From: CAYJBH01 sp964370765
GTDB lineage: Bacteria > Bacillota > Clostridia > Oscillospirales > Ruminococcaceae
Direction: 5' to 3'
Assembly (NCBI GenBank): GCA_964370765.1
Contig: CAYJKW010000067.1
Location: 1-12,217, forward strand
Length of the DNA stretch: 12,217 nucleotides
Part shown: one piece after another, positions 6,670 to 12,217 of the stretch
How positions within the stretch are numbered: the first letter of the stretch is position 1
Layout of the letters: each line of letters opens with the position of its first letter
The notes under the pieces: model-generated
Seen by the model: the letters and a program-made list of their open reading frames with translations, nothing else
Databases searched by the model: none
What the model was told of the DNA's origin: nothing
Program-made: the position numbers and the translations under genes

Positions 6670-8061
6670 ATGATGCATACTTCTAATGAATATCCATGCA
6701 CCCCTGCAACCGACAACAATCAAACTCCCAACAAAAAAACTATATACAAAACTGTTTTACAGGTTGCTTGGCCAAGCACTGTTGAATCAGTTTTTTTAGC
6801 GATGGTTGGCCTTATAGACACCATCATGGTAAGCGGACTAGGTGAAAGTGCAGTCGCAGGTATCGGCTTAACAATTCAACCAAAATTAATCGGCTTTGCA
6901 ATAATAATTGCACTAAGCACATCGGTGAGTGCAATCGTTGCAAGACGCAGAGGAGAGGCCGATGCGGACAGGGCTAACAAAACAATGTATAACGCCTTAG
7001 GATTTACATTAATATTTTCGCTAATAATTAGCCTTGTCTTTTTCTTTTTCAGCGACGCAATACTAACCCTTATGGGAAGCAACGAAGACACCCATGATTA
7101 TGCAAGTACATACTTAAAGATAATTATGTGTTGCATGGTATTCCATGCAATTTCGCTTGTAGTAAATGCAGCACAACGTGGAAGCGGCAACACGAAGGTA
7201 GTAATGCGAAGTAACCTTGTGTCCAATGCAATTAACCTAGTTTTCAACTGGCTATTAATCGGTGGTAACTTAGGGTTTCCAGCACTTGGCGTTACCGGAG
7301 CCGCTATTGCCACAGTACTTGGTACAGTTGCCGCAATGGTAATGTCGGTTCGATCTGTACTACCTGGTAAAAGTTTTGTATCTATAACCAACCTTAATTT
7401 TTTTAATTTCGATTTACCAACAATAAAGACAATCTACAAGATTGCGGGCTCCACCTTTGCCGAGCAGATTTTCCTAAGATTCGGCTTTCTTATATTTACC
7501 GTAATCGCAGCCAGTCTTGGCACCATAGCATTTGCGGCACATCAAATTGGTCATAATATTATGACAGTATCTTTCTCGGCCGCCGACGGTTTATCTGTTG
7601 CGGCTATAGCACTTGTAGGAAGAAGTCTTGGCGAAGGGCGCGCCGATCTTGCAAAAGCATATGGGGCAGTTTGCCAGCGTGTTGGACTTTATATATCGGC
7701 TATCCTTGCCGTTATATATGCAATATTTGGTGTAGATATTTTCAGACTTTTTTCTGAAAGAGAGGACATTTTAGCATATGGAGCAATAATTACAAATCTT
7801 ATATCAGTTATTGTATTTTTGCAGATTACTCAGATAATATACGCAAGTTGTCTACGTGGTGCAGGCGATGCAAAGTACACAGCATATGTTTCATTTGTTT
7901 TTATTGGGATTGTACGTCCTTTATTATCATTTTTCTTATGCTACACAATGGGGTGGGGACTGATAGGGGCTTGGATAAGTGTAATAATAGATCAAGCAGG
8001 ACGCTTGTTTTTCAACTATATCAGGTTTAAAAAGGGTCGCTGGTGTGCAATAAAACTTTGA
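6670..8061 (+). CDS. MATE-family multidrug/metabolite efflux transporter
   Basis: An integral membrane antiporter of the MATE family, which exports cationic drugs or metabolites in exchange for Na+ or H+. The 463-residue length and about twelve hydrophobic segments, in two repeated six-helix halves, are normal for the family. The first half shows WPSTVESVFLAMVGLIDTIM and, after helix 4, AAQRGSGNTK, then SNAINLVFNWLLIGG and PALGVTGAAIAT. The second half shows the matching CLRGAGDAKYTAYV. The start ATG at 6670 has AGGAAAGGGG (6653-6662) at a good distance; a second ATG follows directly. It is divergent from the copper operon across 154 bases, so shared control is possible but unproven. The substrate cannot be told from sequence. 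No convincing terminator follows. Confidence 0.93.
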   Translation: MMHTSNEYPCTPATDNNQTPNKKTIYKTVLQVAWPSTVESVFLAMVGLIDTIMVSGLGESAVAGIGLTIQPKLIGFAIIIALSTSVSAIVARRRGEADADRANKTMYNALGFTLIFSLIISLVFFFFSDAILTLMGSNEDTHDYASTYLKIIMCCMVFHAISLVVNAAQRGSGNTKVVMRSNLVSNAINLVFNWLLIGGNLGFPALGVTGAAIATVLGTVAAMVMSVRSVLPGKSFVSITNLNFFNFDLPTIKTIYKIAGSTFAEQIFLRFGFLIFTVIAASLGTIAFAAHQIGHNIMTVSFSAADGLSVAAIALVGRSLGEGRADLAKAYGAVCQRVGLYISAILAVIYAIFGVDIFRLFSEREDILAYGAIITNLISVIVFLQITQIIYASCLRGAGDAKYTAYVSFVFIGIVRPLLSFFLCYTMGWGLIGAWISVIIDQAGRLFFNYIRFKKGRWCAIKL

Positions 8062-8301
8062 CCTTGTCGATTTGCACTAAAAAATACAAACTTTTTGTCG
8101 ATTGTAACCTGTTGTAATATTTGTTCATTCTTTTGTAATTTTATTCAAAAAGCTAATGTTTAAGCCGTTTTATAGACTTTATACATTGTCACTACATAAC
8201 GGTAATAAGAAAAACAGCACAAAATAAATCCAATTGTTATTTTTATATTGTTAACTATGTGCACGCGTTGTCACAATAGAATTACAGTACCTCTAAACGT
8301 A
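8062..8301. other. Gene-free AT-rich stretch upstream of the lipoprotein promoter
   Basis: About 240 bases with no plausible gene on either strand and no clear terminator for the MATE gene. It holds two copies of TTGTCGATT (8064-8072 and 8095-8103, 31 apart), three copies of TTGTAA starting at 8102, 8112 and 8133 (10 and 21 apart, near whole helical turns), and two TTGTCAC (8186-8192 and 8268-8274). These could be binding sites for an activator, but short repeats are expected by chance in AT-rich DNA. Confidence 0.4.
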
Positions 8302-8330
8302 TTTACTTATCTTTTTTCCCGTGGTATTAT
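8302..8330 (+). promoter_or_regulatory. Promoter of the repeat lipoprotein gene
   Basis: TTTACT (8302-8307), a 17-base spacer and TATTAT (8325-8330) form a good sigma-A-type promoter, with the start expected near 8337 and a leader of about 60 nt. The HPP gene promoter at 9338-9366 uses the same -35 hexamer. Confidence 0.65.
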
Positions 8331-8357
8331 TGGGTCACGGTTAGGGAATGACCTAAT
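8329..8357. promoter_or_regulatory. Inverted repeat over the -10/start region, probable operator
   Basis: ATTGGGTCA (8329-8337) and TGACCTAAT (8349-8357) are inverted 9-base arms with one mismatch, separated by 11 bases, so arm centres are 20 bp (about two helical turns) apart. The dyad covers the end of the -10 and the predicted start, the usual position of a repressor site. CCGTG (8319-8323) and CACGG (8336-8340) form an overlapping alternative pairing. The binding protein is unknown. Confidence 0.5.
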
Positions 8358-8397
8358 CGAAAAATCAAAAGTAAACATTTTTATGAGGTAATTTATT

Positions 8398-8760
8398 ATG
8401 AAAAAACTAATTACAATTGCACTAGCTGCAATACTTGCACTATCTTTAGTAGCATGTAGCGAAGACTCTACTTCATCTACACCAGCAACTTCTGAAGCTG
8501 TAACATCTGAGGCTACAACCGACGATGCAGCTACCGACGATGCAACTACAGACGATGAGGCTACAGAGGAAGATGCTTCAACTGATGATTCAGCAACAAC
8601 AGAGGAATCAACTGATGCTGATGCTACAGAAGAAGAAACAACTGATGCTGACGCTACAGAGGAAGATGCAACTGACGCTGACGCTACAGAGGAAGAAGCA
8701 ACTGATGCCGATGCTACAGAGGAAGAGACTGCTGATTCTGAGACAACAGACGCTGAATAA
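8398..8760 (+). CDS. Small acidic low-complexity lipoprotein with tandem repeats
   Basis: A 120-residue protein of unknown function. Residues 1-20 form a lipoprotein signal (MKK, hydrophobic stretch, lipobox Leu17-Val18-Ala19-Cys20), so it should be lipid-anchored on the outer face of the membrane. The mature chain contains only Ser, Thr, Ala, Asp, Glu, Pro and Val, with no lysine, arginine, aromatic or further cysteine, making it extremely acidic and almost certainly unfolded. Residues 72-111 are four 10-residue repeats of the form TDADATEE(E/D)(T/A), with a degenerate fifth at 62-71. A TGAGGT site at about 8384-8389 precedes the ATG. It stands alone between a promoter with a probable operator and a terminator. 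It may be a surface spacer or cation-binding brush, but that is speculation. Confidence 0.85.
   Translation: MKKLITIALAAILALSLVACSEDSTSSTPATSEAVTSEATTDDAATDDATTDDEATEEDASTDDSATTEESTDADATEEETTDADATEEDATDADATEEEATDADATEEETADSETTDAE
8611..8730 (+). repeat. Four 30-bp tandem repeats inside the lipoprotein gene
   Basis: Units at 8611-8640, 8641-8670, 8671-8700 and 8701-8730, each starting ACTGA(T/C)GC(T/C)GA(T/C)GCTACAGA. Differences are mostly single bases, several of them synonymous. A more diverged unit occupies 8581-8610. Being a multiple of three, gain or loss of a unit keeps the frame. Confidence 0.9.
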
Positions 8761-8772
8761 TTTTAGTAAATC

Positions 8773-8808
8773 AAAAAAAGATACTGTCAATTTGACAGTA
8801 TCTTTTTT
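8773..8808. terminator. Bidirectional intrinsic terminator
   Basis: GATACTGTC (8780-8788) and GACAGTATC (8794-8802) form a perfect 9-bp stem with a five-base loop. It is flanked by an A-run (8773-8779) and a T-run (8803-8808), which lengthen the stem and provide U-tracts on both strands. It ends the lipoprotein transcript on the plus strand and the HPP transcript on the minus strand, whose stop codon abuts the stem. Confidence 0.9.
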
Positions 8809-9316
8809 ATATTGTTTTATTTTTTTTAAAACTACGAGATATTTTAAGCATAAATATAGCGAGCGGTTTTTTTATTATGCATAATACTACAACACATATT
8901 AATGCAAGTACTGAAATTGTAATAGCGTTGTCGGCAAGCACTAGTGAGATTGCGAAGGCTGCCGCAGGCGGATGTTCAAAATCAAAAATTGTCATACATA
9001 GTGTTGTAAGAAAAACTACTAACGCACATAGCAATATCAAAATCGGATAGGATACCTCGTATGCTACACATACTAATGAAGCCGGAATCCCAAAAAGAGC
9101 AGCAGATACATAGCCCCCTATCACAAAACGAGGTTTAACCGACTGTGCTTTTGGAAAGGTAAATACTATAAATGTTGTAGCTGCTAATGAAGTAATAAAG
9201 ATAGCATTATCTACAAGATGCATTGCCAATATCGTTATAGTTATAAAAACACCTACCGATAAACTGCGAAGTATACATAATATTATTTCCTCTTTTCTAA
9301 AATCCGGCCTATGCAT
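8807..9316 (-). CDS. HPP-family integral membrane protein
   Basis: A 169-residue protein with about four to five membrane segments. It carries the family signature EHPPAAAFAI (residues 114-123) and the preceding conserved pattern TSLAATTFIVFTFPKAQSVK followed by PRFVIGGY, so the HPP assignment is good. HPP proteins are small membrane proteins; some plant and cyanobacterial members are linked to nitrite transport, but the role in Firmicutes is not established. The ATG at 9316 has GAGGGG (9324-9329) at the right distance. In-frame ATGs at 9331 and 9376 are further upstream, and the 9376 one lies before the predicted transcription start, so 9316 is preferred. It appears to be a single-gene transcript, convergent with the lipoprotein gene and ending in the shared terminator. 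Confidence 0.87.
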   Translation of the reverse strand: MHRPDFRKEEIILCILRSLSVGVFITITILAMHLVDNAIFITSLAATTFIVFTFPKAQSVKPRFVIGGYVSAALFGIPASLVCVAYEVSYPILILLCALVVFLTTLCMTIFDFEHPPAAAFAISLVLADNAITISVLALICVVVLCIIKKPLAIFMLKISRSFKKNKTI

Positions 9317-9337
9317 AACCGTACCCCTCATAAAAAT

Positions 9338-9366
9338 ATTATAGATAACTTTCCAACAATAGTAAA
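9338..9366 (-). promoter_or_regulatory. Promoter of the HPP gene
   Basis: On the minus strand TTTACT (9366-9361), a 17-base spacer and a perfect TATAAT (9343-9338). The start is expected near 9331, about 15 bases before the chosen ATG. Confidence 0.7.
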
Positions 9367-9424
9367 ATAATAACATAAAACAATAAAAATTACAACAAAT
9401 TTGTTTGTTTTTTGTGTATATTCC

Positions 9425-9459
9425 AAAAAATAAACAGGCTTCTAAAAAAGAAGCCTGTT
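9425..9459 (-). terminator. Intrinsic terminator after the EAL gene
   Basis: AACAGGCTTC (9433-9442) pairs perfectly with GAAGCCTGTT (9450-9459), plus a further T-A pair, around a loop of five A. On the minus strand the stem is followed by TTTATTTTTT. It lies 12 bases beyond the EAL stop codon and closes that operon. Confidence 0.9.
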
Positions 9460-9471
9460 GTACATATAAGG

Positions 9472-10716
9472 TTATTTGATACTAAGATTTTCGTATGCTT
9501 CTGGTTTTGCATAGTAATATCCCTGCGACCTAGTAATATTATGATTCATTACTATATCTTGGATTTCTGCGTTTTCGACAAACTCCGCAACTGTATCAGC
9601 TCCTATTAAATTGGACATATAACATATAGAGTCTAAAATAAGCCTGCTATCCTCGCTATCGACCAATTTCTTGACTATATCACCATCGATTTTGATTATA
9701 TCGGGTTTTAAGGTTATAATTGAGGTGTATGTTGCAAAACCGACACCAAAGTCATCCACTGCAATTTGACAACCTAACTTTCTTGTATCTATTAAAAATT
9801 CAAACAGTTCATTGTTTTTACTATAGTTCTCTGTTTCTACAAATTCAATCGTAACCTTCGAGGTGTCAGGGTGCTCCTTAAGCCTGTTTAGGAACCAGGT
9901 TCTAAAATCATCCGATTGAACATCATATAATGAAAGATTAATGCTAACTTCGCTTTCTTTGCCTGCAAAACACCTTAAAGACTTATCTATCAACGTCTTG
10001 CTAAGTGAAAGATACATCTTTAATTTTTTGGATTGATCTAAAAAGAATCCCGGCGCATATATTGTACCATCTTTATCTATCACGCGCATTAATGCTTCGT
10101 ATTTACATATTTCACCTGACGTATTGTCACGTATTCCTTGGAAATATGGTACTACCCCGTCATGTTCTAGCGCATAGGTAAGTATATCAAAAATCTTTAA
10201 ATGTTCCTCTTGCTCTTCCTGAAGTAGTTCTTTCTCATTAGCTACTTCAATAAAATTATGTTGTATATCCCTGTTAACATAGTAAGCACTCATGCACCGA
10301 TTAACAAGGTCATCACCAAATGCAATTGCAAAGCGTGACACACCACTAAGTCCTGTTTGTTGCCCCCTTATAACCTCGTACTGTTGATGGTTTGCCTTCA
10401 TGAGTTGATAGAAATCATTATCACTCATATCATCATTTGTAACGGCCATAAATGTTTTATAGGAATGTATATATACATGAACAAGATGATCTATTCCCAT
10501 CTGTTTATACGCATCATTTCCCATTGCAAGTATTTCAGAGCTTGTTCTGTAGTATTTTTCTTCATCAAAACAGGCAATCATCATATCTGCATTAATAACC
10601 TCTGTCATACAGATTTTATTAAATTTGTAAACTTTATTATCTATGAGAAATTGTTCATAACTCTTAATGTTAAATCTTATATCAACAAGTGGACTCTCAT
10701 TAACAGATGCATTCAT
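9472..10716 (-). CDS. Cytoplasmic EAL-domain c-di-GMP phosphodiesterase with degenerate N-terminal domain
   Basis: Predicted to hydrolyse cyclic-di-GMP to pGpG. The 414-residue product has no membrane segment. The EAL domain (about 175-410) keeps the catalytic and metal-binding set: Glu207 in EAL, Asn260 in SINLS, Glu291 in EFVE, Asp321-Asp322 in DDFG, Lys342 in KIDG, Glu378 and Gln398 in SQGYYYAKP. The usual AEGVE is AEFVE here, placing Phe where Gly is common. Residues 1-160 look like a highly degenerate GGDEF domain (VSRFAIAFGDD in place of the motif) or an unrecognised sensory domain, linked by a Glu-rich helix (157-175). The start ATG at 10716 has only a moderate AAAGGG site. It follows the HAMP-GGDEF gene by 32 bases, so synthesis and breakdown enzymes are probably co-expressed. 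Activity is likely but unproven. Confidence 0.9.
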   Translation of the reverse strand: MNASVNESPLVDIRFNIKSYEQFLIDNKVYKFNKICMTEVINADMMIACFDEEKYYRTSSEILAMGNDAYKQMGIDHLVHVYIHSYKTFMAVTNDDMSDNDFYQLMKANHQQYEVIRGQQTGLSGVSRFAIAFGDDLVNRCMSAYYVNRDIQHNFIEVANEKELLQEEQEEHLKIFDILTYALEHDGVVPYFQGIRDNTSGEICKYEALMRVIDKDGTIYAPGFFLDQSKKLKMYLSLSKTLIDKSLRCFAGKESEVSINLSLYDVQSDDFRTWFLNRLKEHPDTSKVTIEFVETENYSKNNELFEFLIDTRKLGCQIAVDDFGVGFATYTSIITLKPDIIKIDGDIVKKLVDSEDSRLILDSICYMSNLIGADTVAEFVENAEIQDIVMNHNITRSQGYYYAKPEAYENLSIK

Positions 10717-10748
10717 ATTGTTTAACCCTTTTTCGGTTCGTTATTTAC

Positions 10749-12068
10749 TCACTGAATTTTAGGAGGGTATTCTACATCTACCCTTGCGCTTATTCGGGCC
10801 TGCTTACTTGCAATTTTATTATCGTACATTTTTTTATCTACAGCTTTAAAAAACTCATTAAACTGCTGTAAAGTTTTTCCAACAAACCGATCATATCCTA
10901 TTGCAAGTGAGTATCTGTGTTCTAAACTTCTATTTACCGTGTCTATTTGATTGTTAATCGATGAAATCATCGAATCAATATCTTCTTTTGTACAACCATG
11001 TAATATCGAAACAAACTCATCCCCGCCAATACGGAAAGTTTTACCAAATTTTCCAAAATTCATATTTAGTGCATGATATGAATTTCTTAGAGCTTCATCC
11101 CCCTCCATATGACCTAAAGTATCGTTGATGAGTTTTAGGTTGTTCATATCAGCAACAATACACCAGGTATCTTTAGCCTCATTTTCATCCTTAAAGAGTT
11201 CAATAAGCTCATCATGATAGGCTTTTGCATTATAACCACCTGTCAAGGTGTCATTGTATGAGTATTTTAACAGCATTGTTTTCATTTTATTTGCAACATT
11301 AGCAATACGCCCAACCTCATCGTCTGTATAAAGCTCAGGTGATATCTCTATCTTCATATTACCTGTTTCTGCAATTTGCGACATGGACTTTTCAAGTCTT
11401 ACCAAGCTTAAGCTCATATGTTTTGAGAAAAAGTTTACAAAGAACACAACACCTAAAACTATTGCAAGACAGATAATTACACCGGAAATTAATATAGTTA
11501 ATACAAGTCCATCGTTTATGTCAAGTGCTTTGTTCATCAAGCGTTCTTCTTCTGCCAAAAACACGTCAATGCTTCCGAAGAACTCATTCGCAATAGGTGT
11601 TACAACCTGTAGTGCGTATAGCGCATCATCATAGTCGCCACCACCGATCCATATATCAGATGATAGAATCATGCTTTCTTTGTAAACATTCTTTTCTTCA
11701 ATAATTCTTTTAAACTCATCTAGTTGGCTACCACTTAGGTGTTCGGAAAATTCATCCATCCTGTAATCAAGATCGTTAAATGCAGTTATATAATCATCAT
11801 AATAATCATTTTTTATTTCTTCGTCTACTGCAAACAAAATATCTCTACCAAGCACACGACAAACATACATATTTCTTATAATAGCATTTAAAGCTTCTTT
11901 GTTTCTAACATTCTCATCAATTATTCTTTGTGACGAAAGGTTAACTGCAAATATTGAAAAAAATGAAAACAAGCTAATGATCAATACATTAACAATGACA
12001 AAACATTGTAGCGGAACAAACTTCTTTCTGATAGTTGCATTGTCCAGCCAGTGTACTAGCGTCTTCAT
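10749..12068 (-). CDS. Membrane HAMP-GGDEF diguanylate cyclase
   Basis: Predicted to make cyclic-di-GMP in response to an external signal. The 439-residue product has a first membrane helix (about 20-43), an extracytoplasmic region of about 140 residues rich in helices and acidic residues, resembling a four-helix-bundle sensor, a second helix (about 187-212), a HAMP-like linker (213-266) and a GGDEF domain. The domain shows YNDTLTGGYN (271-280), ADMNNLKLINDTLGHMEGDE (306-325) and GGDEF (348-352). The inhibitory I-site is absent: GKFG stands where RxxD would be, five residues before GGDEF. Thus it should be active without that feedback. The ATG at 12068 follows AGGAGT (12073-12078). It precedes the EAL gene by 32 bases. 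Confidence 0.92.
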   Translation of the reverse strand: MKTLVHWLDNATIRKKFVPLQCFVIVNVLIISLFSFFSIFAVNLSSQRIIDENVRNKEALNAIIRNMYVCRVLGRDILFAVDEEIKNDYYDDYITAFNDLDYRMDEFSEHLSGSQLDEFKRIIEEKNVYKESMILSSDIWIGGGDYDDALYALQVVTPIANEFFGSIDVFLAEEERLMNKALDINDGLVLTILISGVIICLAIVLGVVFFVNFFSKHMSLSLVRLEKSMSQIAETGNMKIEISPELYTDDEVGRIANVANKMKTMLLKYSYNDTLTGGYNAKAYHDELIELFKDENEAKDTWCIVADMNNLKLINDTLGHMEGDEALRNSYHALNMNFGKFGKTFRIGGDEFVSILHGCTKEDIDSMISSINNQIDTVNRSLEHRYSLAIGYDRFVGKTLQQFNEFFKAVDKKMYDNKIASKQARISARVDVEYPPKIQ

Positions 12069-12080
12069 ATCTACTCCTAA

Positions 12081-12217
12081 CTATTTTGGTGCCCAACGAT
12101 AATCTCTTTTGTAGGTTTGAATAGTTGCATTAATAGGATTGTGTTGTAATATAATATCATTGTACCAAATTATATCTAGAAAATCAACAACATGTGAAAT
12201 TATTATGCACAAATAAT
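12081..12217 (-). CDS. Possible 3' end of an unidentified gene (5' end outside window)
   Basis: An open frame enters from the right edge and reads about 45 codons to a TAG at 12083-12081, ending IQTYKRDYRWAPK. It stops 12 bases before the HAMP-GGDEF start codon, spacing like the other operon junctions here. The tail is isoleucine-rich, with several aromatic residues, but matches no family I recognise. Against it, a promoter-like sequence lies within the frame at 12159-12187, and a stop-free run of this length could arise by chance. Confidence 0.45.
   Translation of the reverse strand, partial: YLCIIISHVVDFLDIIWYNDIILQHNPINATIQTYKRDYRWAPK
12159..12187 (-). promoter_or_regulatory. Candidate promoter for the HAMP-GGDEF / EAL operon
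   Basis: On the minus strand TTGATT (12187-12182), a 17-base spacer and TACAAT (12164-12159). The start near 12152 would give a leader of about 85 nt. It competes with the reading of the same bases as the end of an upstream gene; both could be true. Confidence 0.4.

Noticed and set aside
8611..8730. Possible CRISPR array because of regular 30-bp units
   Set aside because: The units are directly adjacent with no spacers and encode an in-frame peptide repeat.
8525..8884. Plus-strand open frame rich in Gln, Leu and Met within and beyond the lipoprotein gene
   Set aside because: It is a frame shadow of the 30-bp repeats, has no ribosome binding site and runs through the terminator.
9412..9609. 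Plus-strand 65-codon frame
   Set aside because: It runs through the terminator and opposite the conserved C-terminal end of the EAL domain.

Overview
The window looks like chromosomal DNA from a low-GC Gram-positive anaerobe, most likely class Clostridia. The evidence is AT-rich sequence, strong AGGAGG-type ribosome binding sites, sigma-A-like promoters (TTGCAT-17-TATAAT, TTTACT-17-TATAAT, TTTACT-17-TATTAT), a Clostridia-like ribosomal protein L3, a lipobox lipoprotein and several cyclic-di-GMP genes. No species can be named. There is no sign of a phage, insertion sequence, CRISPR array, tRNA or rRNA.

Layout from left to right. (1) 1-1901, minus strand: the start of the S10 ribosomal protein operon, rpsJ-rplC-rplD, with rplD cut by the window edge. 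It is driven by a strong promoter at 1873-1901 and has an unusually long (about 285 nt), probably structured 5' leader. (2) 1940-6571, minus strand: a tightly packed operon in the order flavodoxin, copA (Cu+ export P-type ATPase), copZ (copper chaperone), then a membrane PAS-like/GGDEF diguanylate cyclase. Gaps are only 12-16 nt. (3) 6599-8061, plus strand: a divergent MATE-family efflux transporter. (4) 8062-8808, plus strand: about 240 bases without a gene, then a promoter overlapped by a 9-bp inverted repeat (probable operator), then a small lipoprotein whose mature part is built only from S, T, A, D, E, P and V and carries 30-bp tandem repeats. It ends at a bidirectional terminator. (5) 8807-9366, minus strand: a small HPP-family membrane protein. 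(6) 9425-12217, minus strand: an apparent operon of a possible unidentified gene tail, a HAMP-GGDEF membrane diguanylate cyclase, and a cytoplasmic EAL phosphodiesterase, closed by a clear terminator.

How the parts may work together. CopA and CopZ form a standard cytosolic Cu+ chaperone-exporter pair. The flavodoxin ahead of them and the diguanylate cyclase behind them are the unusual partners: transcription of copper efflux should also raise the cyclic-di-GMP synthase. The HAMP-GGDEF and EAL genes form a second module in which synthesis and breakdown of cyclic-di-GMP are co-expressed. The first cyclase keeps the RxxD product-inhibition site and the second does not. No copper regulator (CsoR or CopY) is encoded in the window. 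The most promising leads are the copper/cyclic-di-GMP operon, the long S10 leader and the operator-controlled acidic repeat lipoprotein. None of them can be called a proven new system from sequence alone.
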